This document shows positions 47,574 to 59,799 of a stretch of DNA of 64,000 bases, piece by piece. Location: contig NC_063052.1 in NCBI RefSeq assembly GCF_018812025.1, forward strand, positions 15,064,001 to 15,128,000. The letters are read 5' to 3'. Source of the DNA: Megalobrama amblycephala. Taxonomy: Eukaryota > Chordata > Actinopteri > Cypriniformes > Xenocyprididae. The notes below the pieces were generated by a model. It was not told the origin of the DNA, ran no database searches, and saw nothing but the letters and a program-made list of their open reading frames with translations. Each line of letters begins with the position of its first letter. The stretch's first letter is position 1. A program made the position numbers and the translations under genes.

Positions 47574-47990
47574 CGCTGCAAAAAAGTCTTGCTTTTCATT
47601 TAAAAACGTCTCTTAAATCAAGATGCATTTACTCGAGAAGCAACAAGACTTAAGATATTAAGTCAAGCAAAATGAAGAGTTTGTGTTTAAAATGAGAAGA
47701 AAATGTCAATGGGGTCAGAATTGTTCTTGTTCAAATTGTTCTTGTTTTAAGCACAAACTTCATTTTCATGATTTTCTTGACTTAATATCTTGAGTTTGTT
47801 TAAAACAAGAACAAATATCTGTCAATGGAACTTCATTCAAAGGGAAAACGATTATTTTTCTAACCCCATTGACATTTTTTTCTCGTTTTAAGCACAAACT
47901 CTCATTTTTATACTTTATATCTTAAGTTGCTTCTCAAGTAAATGCATCTTGATTTAAACATTTTTAGACATTTGTACTGGAAAAACATCT
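47574..47990. mobile_element. Hairpin-type dispersed repeat
   Basis: Near-palindromic block. 'aaatcaagatgcatttactc' at about 47617 is answered by 'aagtaaatgcatcttgattt' at about 47936, and 'tttaaaatgagaagaaaatg' / 'ccccattgac' pairs lie further in. The edge phrase 'ctgcaaaaaagtcttgc' is of a kind common in cyprinid genomes. No coding capacity. Confidence 0.65.
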
Positions 47991-48440
47991 TTATTGCAAT
48001 GCAATACCTCAAAAACTTGGAAATAAAACCATACGAGCTCGCTCGCACACAAAACCCGGCTCATTTTCTCCGAGACCTCGGAAAGAACGGATTCGGAGAA
48101 CACGAAGATGGCGGGAAGATGCATGTATCCAGATGTGGCGTGGTGAAGAAGTGCTAACACAAATGATGCGTCCCTCCTGTCGTCCAACAACTCTCTCGTG
48201 TGCTGGGAAAGTTCAGTTCATCTGTTGTGTCACCAACCCTGAAACAAAACTAAATCTTCCGAAGAGTTACAAGCGTGTCACGTGTGTCTGAAGGTCCACA
48301 GAGGCCGTCACGTCCTTGTGTCCTTTGCTCGTGTGCTGAAGGGGAAACTGAGCCACGGGCTCGTCCGCTATGGTCCTCCTGTGCTCCGGAGAGTCTCTCG
48401 CGGCCCCCTGTTGAATGTCCGACAGGGGGCGCCAGTCTGG

Positions 48441-48626
<186 letters not shown>

Positions 48627-49771
48627 CTAAGAGGAAGAGATGCACAACGTTAGACGCTTTTCTCGAGATAATGAAGGGTTATTCATCTACTATGGGTGGA
48701 ACAGTACACAAAAATTATGGCTTGGTACGTATCTCGGTTTTTAAGTCGTGATTTGGTACGTTTTTTGGTGGTTTACTGAACAAACTATTCAATTCACTTC
48801 ACATTTATTTGTATAGCGCTTTTCACAATGCATATAGTTTCAAAGAGAATGCATGTCAACATTACAATTTAGAGAATGCATTTAGCTAATAATGTAGGTT
48901 TGTTTTTAAATAAAGTCTGTTAATATTCTTAAAATCCTTTATGCGAAATGGAAATACTTGCATGAATTACGGGCAAGTATGTAAGTTTGAATGTGGGTAA
49001 GTTTAATAAAAAAGGCAACATTTTGAGAAAAGTATGCTTTTGCAAAAACAATGATTTTATTGCTGGTTTCTGCTCCTTTTTTGCCTGTGTTTTGATCTGT
49101 ACTCTTTCAGAAGATGCATAATAGCGCCCCCTACCATATAACAGTGAAAACACGGAAGGTCAGAATAATTCTGTCAATGGTGGGGAAAGAGTTAAAGGAT
49201 TAGTTCGTTACAGAATTAAAGTTTCCTGATAATTTACTCATCCCCATGTCATCCAAGATGTTCATGTCTTTCTTTCTTCAGTCGAAAAGAAATTAAGCTT
49301 TTTGAGGAAAACATTCCAGGATTTTTCTCCATGTAGTGGACTTTCCAACATGATTACGTCATGCGTGGAGCATCACAGAGCAGTGCAAGATGAGCATTTG
49401 TGGTTAAAAAGTATATAATTTTTATTTTTTTTAGAAAATGTCCGACGGTTTCTCTAGATAAGACTCTTATTCCTCGTCTGGGATCATGTAGAGCTCTTTG
49501 AAGCTGCACTGAAACTGACATTTGGACCTTAAACCCGTTGAACCCCAGTGAAGTCCACTATATGGGAATGTTTTCCTCAAAAACCTTCATTTCTTTCCGA
49601 CTGAAGAAAGAAAGACATGAACATCTCATGTTTAAGACAACTTTGATCGTGCACTTATTCGTCACAACTTTTTGTGCATGTTTGTACGGTACACATGCAT
49701 ACTGAACTGAAATATTTTAGTATGAATTTGTGTACTGTTACACCCATCTTCAGAGCAGTTTTTCCACTCAC
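48627..49771. other. ext1 intron 10
   Basis: 1,145 bp. 48700-49190 is ordinary AT-rich sequence, and a hairpin-type dispersed repeat fills 49195-49640. The phrase 'ctttcagaagatgcataata' (about 49107) resembles 2080-2110. Confidence 0.8.
49195..49640. mobile_element. Hairpin made of two inverted copies of a dispersed repeat
   Basis: The left part 'catccaagatgttcatgtct' ... 'ccaggatttttctcc' is answered on the right by 'actatatgggaatgtttt' ... 'gaaagacatgaacatctcat'. Related to 4985-5235 and 39895-40160. The centre holds 'gactcttattcctcgtctgg'. No coding capacity. Confidence 0.75.
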
Positions 49772-49943
49772 CTGACCCATCATGGTCTCCTTGTACTGCT
49801 TCTTCTGTGTGACCTTGATGGGCGGCAGCTTGGTGACGGCGGACACTAGGAAGTTCATGAGGATGTCCTCACAGTTGGCCAGCTGGTCCACCATGCTCTT
49901 CAGGCTGTTTGGCAGGAAGTGGGTATACAGGAAGTGGTAATAT
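49772..49943 (-). CDS. ext1: ext1 exon 10
   Basis: 172 nt between acceptor cttctccag and donor CAG|gtgagt. The first base completes an Arg codon, then 57 residues follow: [20 protein letters not shown]... to ...[11 protein letters not shown]. It contains [14 protein letters not shown]. This block aligns with the active-site NC(D/E)D-MN segment of the GT64 (EXTL2-like) fold. The Asp in this region acts in catalysis in EXTL2 structures; transfer of that role to EXT1 is by family inference. Confidence 0.96.
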
Positions 49944-51046
49944 CTGGAGAAGAGGACATGGACATTGTCAAGGACAGGCTGACGGACGACCAAATCATAC
50001 GTTCAAAAGCTCAATAGGACAATGAGCACAATTTGTTGGGTTGATAAAAGATATTGATTTTTCATTTATCTTAAAAAAAATCCCTTTAAATCAATGGATC
50101 TTTTCCAGCTGTCTCTTAATATAAAAGTGTCATTGCAGCAAGTTTCTAGATTACTGTGGAAACTGAAAATCATGTTTTCTGACTCAATTAATTAACAATG
50201 TGATCTAAAGCCAATGTCACTTAAACTAAATGTTGCATTGGCAATAAAATCTGAGTTTAAGATTTAAAATTATTAAATCTTTCAAATCATTAGCTGGAAA
50301 TAAATAACAAATAAAATAAATTAATTGCTAAATAACAAAATATAAAGGCTATTTCAAAAAAGTAATAAAACTAAACTAAAAACTAAAATAACTGCTTTGT
50401 AACAACATGAATTTTGCACATTATGCATGTTAAATTAAATACAATAAATTAAAAAATATATATTATATTGCTAAGAAAATACATTTTTCATATATATATA
50501 TTTTTTATGATATTTTAAGAAAGTTCCTTTAGTTTTCATGTCCCTCAACTTCCTGTCTGTGGTGTTATGATGATGGAAATTAATCCTTTTTTAACCATTT
50601 CCTGTTTGTAAAGATCATGAGTGCATGGAGAGACATTATTAATTTCCATATATTTTGCACTTTAAAAAAAATAGAGTCTGTTTAATCTAGAGTTTGATAA
50701 ATATAATCATATGCATATTTCCAAAATGTCCGCTTGTCTACCGATTGCAATGTTACTCTTCATTTTAGAGAACTGTGAAGATTTAGCTGTGGTGTTACAG
50801 TCTTTCATTTCAGACAGCATTTCATTCAATTATTCAAGCTTTTACTGGATCAATCACACTTTTTCAGTGCACAGCCAAAAAGTATATTATTTTGTCAAAT
50901 TTCTACCTCTTGTTTGCCACTCCAATAAAATAATGAACTAGTTACTCAACCAAATCAGAACTGAATTGAAACCTTGTAATTCAAATTGAGAAATTGGTGC
51001 CTGTATAAAGCCGTAACACAATCAGATGCCGTGTTAAACAGTACTT
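49944..51046. other. ext1 intron 9, left part
   Basis: AT-rich intron, no repeat family recognised apart from short A/T runs. No coding signal. Confidence 0.55.
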
Positions 51047-51914
51047 GGGTCAATGACGTGACGGGTCATTTTTTTTTGTCCAAAGGCCTTAATAATAATA
51101 AAAAATAAAGATATGACATCCAAAGTACAGTATGTAAGGTAGTACAACTAGATCTCTTTTATTGAATCCAAAAGGTTTTAATTATATTTTGCTACATATA
51201 AAGGCATTTTAAAGATTTTGAAATGTCAAAAGGTCATTCGGTTTAACCATCCAAAGGCCAAAACAGCCATTAAAATATCTTAAAATCTAATAAATGTATA
51301 CATTTCTTATTCTGGCATGATTTTATAGCATCATATCTCAACATAGTGCAAAATGATATTAAAATTATGAGAAAGAATGTCCGGAAAAATGAATTTCATT
51401 GATGTCGTTCGGAGTAACCAATATAAAGGGACCATTTTGGATCAAGTCATGTGGTCAATATCATGTGACAGGATGTGACATCATTCATACACCTGCAAAG
51501 GACCACATGATCGTGAAGCAAAGTAACTAACTCCCTCTTAACTGTTTGAAAAATTCATGTTTTCATGTCCCGAAACATCAGGTCATTCGGTACAACCGCT
51601 ATAAAACATGGAAAATGTTGTAATATTTTAAAAACTTGTACTAAATATAAAATGTTTGATTGTCCTTTTGCTAGATATCAGCCTGTTAGCATTGTCTGAA
51701 AATATCGTCATTTGGTAAAATCGAAATTTTGGTTAAACCGAATGACTTTTTTGGTGACAAACTTTGTCCATCTTGTAAAAAAATGACAAAAGCTGTGTTA
51801 ATTGATTATAAAAACCACATAATCTCATTATTAACACTTAATAAAACTTCAAAATTAATTATATCTCCATTATTTTTTTTTAGACTTTCAAAAAACCTTA
51901 TTCGTCAATGACCC
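51047..51914. mobile_element. 868-bp element B, intact copy of the med30-intron element
   Basis: The ends are 'gggtcaatgacg' (51047) and, inverted, 'cgtcaatgaccc' (51903-51914), an 11/12 match. It is the reverse complement of the split copy at 11090-12940 over nearly its whole length. It contains several GGTTnnACCGAATGAC motifs in both orientations. No transposase frame and no obvious target-site duplication, so the superfamily is open. Confidence 0.82.
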
Positions 51915-51951
51915 ACGTATAGCGATGTAGAAACTTTAAAAACAAAACTAC

Positions 51952-52190
51952 CATTCAAAAGTTTAGGGTCAGTAAGATTATTTAATGTTTTGAAAGAAGT
52001 CTCTTCTGCTCACCAAGGCTGTGTTTATTTGATCAAAATTACAGTAAAAATAGTGAAATATTTTTACAATGTAAATCAGCTGTTTTCTATGTGAATATAT
52101 AGTAAAGTGTAATTTATTCCTGTGATCAAAGCTGAATTTTCAGCATCATTACTCCAGTCTTCAGTGTCACATGATCCTTCAGAAGCTGAA
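51952..52190. mobile_element. CATTCAAAAGTTT-family fragment
   Basis: Starts 'actaccattcaaaagtttag' and includes 'aaatcagctgttttctatgt', 'cagcatcattactccagtct' and 'agtgtcacatgatccttcag'. It ends about 30 bp before the splice donor of ext1 exon 9. Confidence 0.7.
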
Positions 52191-52219
52191 GTTTCTGCCC
52201 TATTTTGATCTCAGTGTAC

Positions 52220-52380
52220 CTGTGGTAAATGGCAGCTCCGGTGAGAACCATGGAATAGTCATTGGTCCATTTAGAGGTGTAACCCCAGCGCTCCTTATTA
52301 TTGTCCCAGAAGTGACTGCGGGCAGGATATCCCACAATTCTCTCCGGGAAACTCTGCCACACCGTGAAGGCAAAGTCCAC
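52220..52380 (-). CDS. ext1: ext1 exon 9
   Basis: 161 nt, acceptor tgtcttgcag, donor CACAG|gtacac. It encodes [20 protein letters not shown]... to ...[10 protein letters not shown] plus two bases of Arg. [20 protein letters not shown] and the [13 protein letters not shown] block are hallmarks of the GT64 domain of exostosins. It directly continues the DxD-bearing exon 8. Confidence 0.96.
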
Positions 52381-53285
52381 CTGCAAGACAGCGATGAGCT
52401 CGAGTTAGAAAGCGCTCGCGCTACAAAGAGTTAAAAGAACGAATAAAGAGATTTCTCATGACAAAAGCCAGACATGCTTTCAAAGCTGCTGGCTGAGAAG
52501 ATGCCCTCCTTTTTCTAAGATCAAAGCATTTAAACAAATAATTACTGAAACACATCAATAGTGTCAGCGGCTGGATCTGAACTGAACCACACGCAAACAG
52601 ACTAACTATACACACCGAACCCCAGCGGCAGAACATCCGCCTCACATGTACGGCTCCAGATACATAAACAGGTTTATTTGGGAGGGCGAGTTCAAGAAAG
52701 AAAGAGTAATTGGAGTTTTCCTGCGGTGTGGTCAAATATAACAAATGATTAAAGATATCCATTTCAGGAAGAAAAGAGGAAGGCGCAGGAGGGAAGAGGG
52801 TTGTGTGAACGCTGACTCTGCTGCCTCTGATAAGAGACGGCCATTTCTCACCGCTAACGCAGAGGACAGAAAGAAGCCGAAGGAGGAGGAACGGAGGGCT
52901 GGAGAGGCCATGCTGAGCTGATTATGGGTGGCGGAAGCACAGTGGTTGCAATATCTGCACTGCCAGCTGAAAGGTTGGGGGTTTAATCCGAGAACGGCTG
53001 AAGAGGAGAGCGATCACAACCCTGCTCGAACGATAAGGCGTCTTTCACTTTAAGGCGCTGCGGAGTTATGGATCCGACATCTACCCTATTGTGAGCTGCA
53101 GCGGATGCTCAATTTAATCTGGGGCCAGAAAAGCACTCTTCTGATGATAGTTTGGGAATCTTTTGGATCAAAAACAGCCGGATCATTTTCCATCTCTCTG
53201 ATCATTTCATTAAACATGCTGTTCTGGCTACTGTACTGATACAACTTTATATGTAAATGACCTCTGATATGATTGACTACATCAA
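52381..53285. other. ext1 intron 8, unique part with possible SINE relic
   Basis: Non-repetitive and balanced in composition. At about 52935-53015, 'gcacagtggttgc' ... 'ctgaaaggttgggggtttaa' 'tccgag' looks like an old tRNA-derived SINE head (box A/B-like spacing), but it is too decayed to be sure. Confidence 0.4.
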
Positions 53286-53295
53286 CTGATGCATG

Positions 53296-53299
<4 letters not shown>

Positions 53300-53334
<35 letters not shown>

Positions 53335-53437
53335 ATATATACGTGTTTTTGTATGGTCCAACTTAATTTTCATCAATATAAACAGTATATTGATAAATGA
53401 GATATTCATTAAACACTCAAACTTATACACACACTCA

Positions 53438-53505
<68 letters not shown>

Positions 53506-53543
53506 CACGCACATGCACGCACCCAGACACACTCGAACACACG

Positions 53544-53615
<72 letters not shown>

Positions 53616-54425
53616 CACGCACACACTCACACACAGGCACACTCATGCACACACTCACACACACAGGCACTCACACACACGCACGCACACACTCATGCAC
53701 ACACAAGTACGCATGCACAAAAACGTACACACACACTCACATGCACACACTTATGCACTCACACACACACTCATGCACACAAGTACGCATGCACAAAAAC
53801 ATACACACACACACACACACACAGACTTATGCACTCACACGCACACACTCATGCACTCACACACACGCACACACTCATGCACACAAGTACGCATGCACAA
53901 AAAAGTACACACACACACACTCACATGCACACACTTATGCACTCACACACACACACACGCTCATGCACACGCAAGTACGGATTCAACAAAAGCGTACACA
54001 CACACTCACACACACACACTCATGCACTCACACACGCACACACTCACACACAAGTACGCATGCACAAAAGCGTACACACACACACACACTCACACGCACA
54101 CACTCATGCACTCACAAGTACGCATGCACAAAAGCGTACACACACACACACACACACTCACACGCACACACTCATGCACTCACACACGCACACACTCACA
54201 CACAAGTACGCATGCACAAAAGCGTACACACACACACACACACACACACTCACAAAACGTACACACTCACACACACTCACACGCACACACTCATGCACTC
54301 ACAAGTACGCATGCACAAAAACGTACACACACACACACACACACACTCACACGCACACACTCATGCACACACAAGTACGCATGCACAAAAACGTACACAC
54401 ACACTGACATGCACATACTCTCAAT
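53300..54425. repeat. CA-rich microsatellite/minisatellite array, 1.1 kb
   Basis: Long pure (CA)n runs (about 53447-53502 and 53548-53612), then repeated blocks of 'acaagtacgcatgcacaaaa' joined by (CA)n and 'actcatgcac' spacers. Almost entirely alternating purine-pyrimidine. On the ext1 strand it is (TG)n-rich. Frames of H/T repeats are spurious. Confidence 0.96.
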
Positions 54426-54671
54426 AAATATTTTTTAGCAACAATCTTATGAATTAATAGAGATGCATTAAATGCATCACTAAATTGCACACAATAACTT
54501 TGTCAGCCCTAACATAAAACATCACAGACCTCTTGTCAAAAACATCAAAAAATGGCAAAGACAGACAACATTCACACCCATGAATAGAAACAGAAAATGA
54601 AAACAGAAACGTTCGATCTGCAGAAATAAAGAGCAGGGAAACAGTGTGAGGAGGAAGTGACACAGACGCGT

Positions 54672-54674
<3 letters not shown>

Positions 54675-54708
<34 letters not shown>
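54675..54708. repeat. (AG)17 microsatellite beside ext1 exon 8 donor
   Basis: A pure dinucleotide tract. In the ext1 transcript it reads (CU)17 and starts 8 nt past the exon 8 / intron boundary. Confidence 0.97.
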
Positions 54709-54710
<2 letters not shown>

Positions 54711-54715
54711 TGTAC

Positions 54716-54805
54716 CTCAGTGGTCGACAACACCGTGTCCTCATCCAGACTCAACACTGCATCACTGATGATACTGTCATACGGCTGAAACCGGCTGCTC
54801 ATGAC
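54716..54805 (-). CDS. ext1: ext1 exon 8, carries the DxD motif
   Basis: 90 nt in phase 0, acceptor tctctccacag, donor GAG|gtacag. It encodes [20 protein letters not shown] then [10 protein letters not shown]. The DED at 54737-54745 is the DxD-type metal and UDP-sugar-binding motif of the GT64 (GlcNAc-transferase) domain, by alignment with EXTL2. This exon is therefore central to the catalytic site. Confidence 0.96.
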
Positions 54806-56453
54806 CTGTGGAGAGAAGAGACAGATGTACAGTCAGATCCAACTATATCTTTATCGTTCTTGGTGAAAACAGGCATTTAAAGAAGGGAAAAAAATGCATC
54901 TCTTTTCTGTTTGGAATAAAGTCCAAATATTTGGTTATTGTGCATGTGCGGTTGGTCACTAATAAAATACAGAAATTTACAAAATGAGACTTACAATAAT
55001 CGCACAACAACAGGCCACCCGCACACAGAGCTTCATACACAAACACACACGCAAACACTTTCATTCATCTTCAGTCAAAACATACAGACAAATCAAGCCT
55101 CGACGGCACAGAACGTCAAAACAGTGTCAGGGGGTAAATGCACCGAAAGAGACTGTGTCTAACTGGAAATAACACACACACACACACACACACACTTTCC
55201 GTTGTAAATCCCCCTCAGTCACACACAGCCTCCCATCAGACGCACTGCCGCAGGGATCGCTCCAGACGCAATCTGCACTTCTAGAAAGCCACAGTCACAA
55301 TATGAAGGTGAAAGATGAGGAACGCACAGGTGAGTGAAGTCAGGATTAAATCTAACACGAGAAATCTCACATCTCTCTCTCCCTCAAATCCACAGACGCC
55401 ATCGTGACGAAACACAGAATAAAGTCTGAGCGCTGAGAGTCATACTGAACAGAGCTTACAGTCACTATGAAATCAAAATGGGCAATTTTTATTGCAGTTT
55501 ATTATAAATGATTTATCCGTGCACATTATTGTGTAAAATTCATGTTCCTCATAATCTTGATTCTGAATAACTTCCTCTCCCTTCTCTGACGAAGAGGGCG
55601 TGGCAACCTGTCACTCACATGAGATCCACCAATAGCAAACCACAACCATCCAATCAATTCCCCACAGACAAAATCAAGCCCCGCCCTACATTTGTTCTTG
55701 TCTGTGAAGCGTTTCACAATATAAGTCACAATAGAAAAGACTAGCACAACTTCCCGAATGCCGGCTCAGAATTGGCCAAAGCTGATCACGTGATGCAGGA
55801 GCCGGCCAATAATGAGTCGGTGTTCTGACATAGAAGCGCTGGACGTAAACAACGTATGAGAATGACACAGAAGAGAAGAGATTGTTGAATAAAGTGGTTA
55901 TTTTTGTTTTTGTGCACAAAAAGTATTCTTGTCTCTTCATAACATTAAAGTTGAAGCACTGCAGTCACATGACTGTTTTAACGATGTCTTTAGTACCTTT
56001 CTGGACCTTGAAAGTGTTGATTATATTGGACGAGTCATATACCTCTCGGATTTCATCAAAAATATCTTAATTTGTGTTCTGAAGATGAACGAAGGTCTTA
56101 CAGGTGTGGAACGACATGAGGAAGAGTAATTAATGACATAATTTCATTTTCATTTTTCATTTGGTGCCACAAATAAATAGTTTGGTGCAAAAATGTAGAA
56201 TGCACCATAATTTCAACAATGGAAAATATTCAGCTTAAACAGCAAAATAAAAAATAAAAAAAGTAAATAAAAATTTTCAATTTCAGCCAAAATAGTTTTG
56301 AAGGCCTAAAAATCATTGACCAAAATGATGATGATGCACCTGAGAACATCAGAATTCAATTACCTAAATTTAATTACTACAATTTTTGGTTTTGCCAATT
56401 TTTGTTATTTTGATTATATATATCTATATCTATCTATATCTATATCTATATCT

Positions 56454-56522
<69 letters not shown>

Positions 56523-56612
56523 GATATGTTATATTATATGTTTTAGGGCTTGACAGCCCTAAAATATAATATAATATAATATAAAATAAATAAATAAATA
56601 AATATTAATTAA
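54806..56612. other. ext1 intron 7, left part
   Basis: Mostly unique sequence with a (CA)n at about 55172-55194 and a (TATC)n/(TA)n tract at 56415-56516. The small frames near 55526-55940 have no domain. Confidence 0.55.
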
Positions 56613-57441
56613 TTAGGGCTGTCAAGCAATTAAAATTTTTATCTAATTAATCACAAATTAATCACACATCAAATTTGGCTGAGAAATTACTCCCAAAAGA
56701 TAATTTAAAGTCATTATTGTGTAAAGCATCAAATATAATTACAAAAAGTAGCTTCAGCAAGAAGCCTGTTTTTTATTACTATGGAAATATGAAATTATTT
56801 TTTTAATGAAATTATACTCTTAAGTAAGAAACTAAAACTGTAAGTAGGTGTAAGTAAGAAACACCTACTGTCTAAAACGGTAGGTGGCGGTAAATGTCTT
56901 AATGATTAAGACATTGAATCATTCATTCATTCATTCCATTCGTTGGTTCACACGATTGATTCAAAACACAGATTCAGGAATGAAACACCTCTGTGTGTGT
57001 GTGGAGACGAACAGTTCTGCTTCGTCTTTATATTTTCAGTGGCAAAATGGATCAAAACAGATTATATTGTGTCTAAAATAACAATATTAACTTCTTATTT
57101 ATTGAACTGTTGTATAATATCAGTATCACATTTGCACTCGTGCCATTCTGGACAGAAAAACGGAACTCGTGTGATATTGAGCTTGTTACTCATGTGATAT
57201 TGATTAACTTATGATGTAAATATGAGACAAAAACTCAAACAGGGGCATTTTTTGCCCCATATCTTGACTTTTAAGGACATCTACAATCTATAGGCAGTGA
57301 GATGTCGCCCTGCATCATATTCATCATCAATCAACTGTATGAAATATCAGATGATCTATGTAGGTCTGGGGACGAGGTGTTTTAACATGTTATTTTTTAC
57401 CGTAATTAATCTAATTAACACGTTAAATCGACAGCCCTAAT
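56613..57441. mobile_element. Inverted-terminal element with TTAGGGCTGTC ends
   Basis: Starts 'ttagggctgtcaagcaatta' and ends 'taaatcgacagccctaa'. The near ends also pair as 'ctaattaatcac' / 'gtaattaatctaattaac'. The outer TTA/TAA could be the target duplication. The interior includes 'aacggtaggtggcggtaaat'. No coding capacity; class not determined. Confidence 0.7.
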
Positions 57442-57814
57442 ATATATAATAAAAGACAGGAAATTTAAGATTCACAAAAATCACACAGAATAACTTTTCA
57501 CAATCCAATAAATGTCTAAAAATCAAGTCCTATATAATTTCCCTTTGACTGTTGCACTTCACACAGAAACTAAACTAATTCTCAACATGTAGTTGATGTG
57601 GATTCATGCGGTCTTTAATGAAAGCCAGAGCAGCTCAGTCGTACCGCAGGACGTAAGAGTCTGAATGGCACAGGATTCTCTGCAGGACCTCATATACTGT
57701 ACGAACGGGAGTGTTTAATAAGGAAAATGCCTAAAGCTACACTTATGTGGCGTGGGACCAGGCTGTCAATCATGGCTTAAAAGAGCTGTCTCCTCGTCGG
57801 CTAGTCTGGGTGGG

Positions 57815-57853
<39 letters not shown>

Positions 57854-57994
57854 CCTCTGTAAACAAGACAGCCACAAGCCGTACAAACCACAGGCTGACT
57901 GGCACTACTTCACTGCTCTCTTCCCTCACCAGAGGAAAACTAATCCCTCTCCACTCCAAACACTGGGAAACAACACTCACAGTCCCTCTCTGTT

Positions 57995-58034
<40 letters not shown>

Positions 58035-58130
58035 AACTATTATATTATGAAAAAAAAGGAAATAGGCATATTTAAGTAGCATAAGATGAAAAATTATGAC
58101 AGAAAACCTTTAGAAAAACCTTAAAATCAC
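57442..58130. other. ext1 intron 7, right part
   Basis: Unique sequence interrupted by two (CA)n tracts (about 57818-57850 and 57996-58031). Frames across these are artefacts. Confidence 0.6.
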
Positions 58131-58226
58131 CTTGTTCTCTCCTTCGATGACAATGATGGGCACTGAGGTGGCCGGCCATCGATGCTTGGCAGGTAAAGGC
58201 TTGTCACAGTTCCACAATACAATAAT
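58131..58226 (-). CDS. ext1: ext1 exon 7
   Basis: 96 nt in phase 0, acceptor ttttatctcag, donor AAG|gtgatt. It encodes [20 protein letters not shown] then [12 protein letters not shown]. The IIVLWN strand followed by KP.P...W is the conserved start of the nucleotide-sugar-binding half of the GT64 domain. The preceding exon ends SQYCAQ, joining correctly. Confidence 0.96.
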
Positions 58227-59235
58227 CTGAGATAAAACAGAAAGAAAGAGACGTCAGCAACACAAATATTTTCAAAAGTCATGCATTTCTATTACTGAGG
58301 TCGAACATCACCTTAACTCAATCTGATCCAGTCCCCAGCTTATACGTTTCTTCCCCAGAAATTAAATACAAATCATAATATTACATGTCATACATAATCA
58401 TATGTCATTAAAAGAGCATGTGACAGTGAGTTTATGATGGTGTATCTGGTGTTTGCATTATCCTGGGACGACAGCGTTACAGGAATGCTGTGTCGGGTTC
58501 AATTTAAAGCTTGTAACAGCCGTGAGGATTTTATTTTCATTTTGTTTTGTCACTTTCAAGTGTGTTTGAGTGATTACACCTCCAGCTGAAGTGACTGCTC
58601 TGGTTTTACGTTAACACTCATAAATGTTTCATGTGGAGGGTTTTTAGAGGGGTCCTTCCTCTCAGTGATTTAGAAGTCAGTTGGTTCACAGAGCCGGGTT
58701 AAATAACTCATTAAGAGCGCTCGAGTGGTTGGACTCATCCCAACACTTTCAGGGACTTTTCAAATCAAGAGTTAGCGTGTGTTTACATGCACAACAGAAC
58801 GCTGATAGACTGTCAAAAATCATCTCGTTCTACAAACCCAACCAGAAAAATTAATGCATATAAATGAGAATTTAAAATGCTGAAATGATCAGGTTTGACA
58901 TCAAAACATGAATACATGCGCAAACTGAATAAGCTGATGGAAAAGCAATGAGAGGTGTGAAAGAGAAATTGGGTAAAGATACAGGCTTGCTGATCAGGTT
59001 TATAAGGTTTTGTTACAAAAAAAAAAAAAAAAAAAACATTTAAATTGAAATAAATTCAAATTTATTGATGTAAATATGTAAATGAAATAAAATTACATTT
59101 CAAATCAAGAGTGTTTATATGCACAACAAAACTGAAAAATCAGCTTGTTCTGAAAAACCCACAAGAAAAATAAATGCATATAAATCAATGACATTCTCTG
59201 GGCTTGACATCAAAACATTAGGTTTATAAACTTTC
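58227..59235. other. ext1 intron 6, start
   Basis: Unique-looking sequence; a poly-A run lies at about 59017-59036. A short direct duplication ('agaaaaataaatgcatataa' type) occurs near 58850 and 59162. No coding signal. Confidence 0.5.
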
Positions 59236-59239
59236 CCCA

Positions 59240-59247
59240 ATAATAAA

Positions 59248-59295
<48 letters not shown>

Positions 59296-59301
59296 TATTA
59301 T

Positions 59302-59350
<49 letters not shown>

Positions 59351-59351
59351 C

Positions 59352-59392
<41 letters not shown>

Positions 59393-59420
59393 CATTTATA
59401 TATATATATATATATATATA

Positions 59421-59489
<69 letters not shown>

Positions 59490-59660
59490 AATATTATATT
59501 AATTTAAATACATTTAATAATTTATTATAATTAATATAATATTTACTAGATTTGTATTTGTATTAGATTAGAATGTGTATTTTATTACTCATATTATATT
59601 ATATTATATTATATTATATTATATTATATTATATTATATTATATATTGTGTATTATATTA
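59240..59660. repeat. (TAA)n, (TA)n and TATTA tracts
   Basis: An (ATA)n block is followed by several long (TA)n tracts up to about 59486, then a (TATTA)n run near 59595-59645. Low complexity throughout. Confidence 0.93.
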
Positions 59661-59799
59661 GATTAGATTATATAAATCTTATTTTCAATTTCTGTGACTT
59701 TTTTTAACAAGTGCAAATTAATGACATTTATTATATTTAAATTAAAATGTAATATTTATTTTATTACTTTGTATATACAATTATATAATATAATATTAT

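Noticed and set aside
47990..47995. Proximal ext1 poly(A) signal as the definite gene end
   Set aside because: AATAAA is present on the minus strand at the edge of a hairpin repeat, but the site at 45465-45470 has a better downstream GU-rich element. I could not choose firmly.
52925..53060. tRNA gene or active SINE
   Set aside because: Box-like phrases are present but no cloverleaf can be drawn, and the 3' part is not a SINE tail. At most an old SINE relic.
53390..54438. His/Thr-rich frames of 194-345 codons
   Set aside because: They are readings of the CA-rich array in three frames, inside an ext1 intron.
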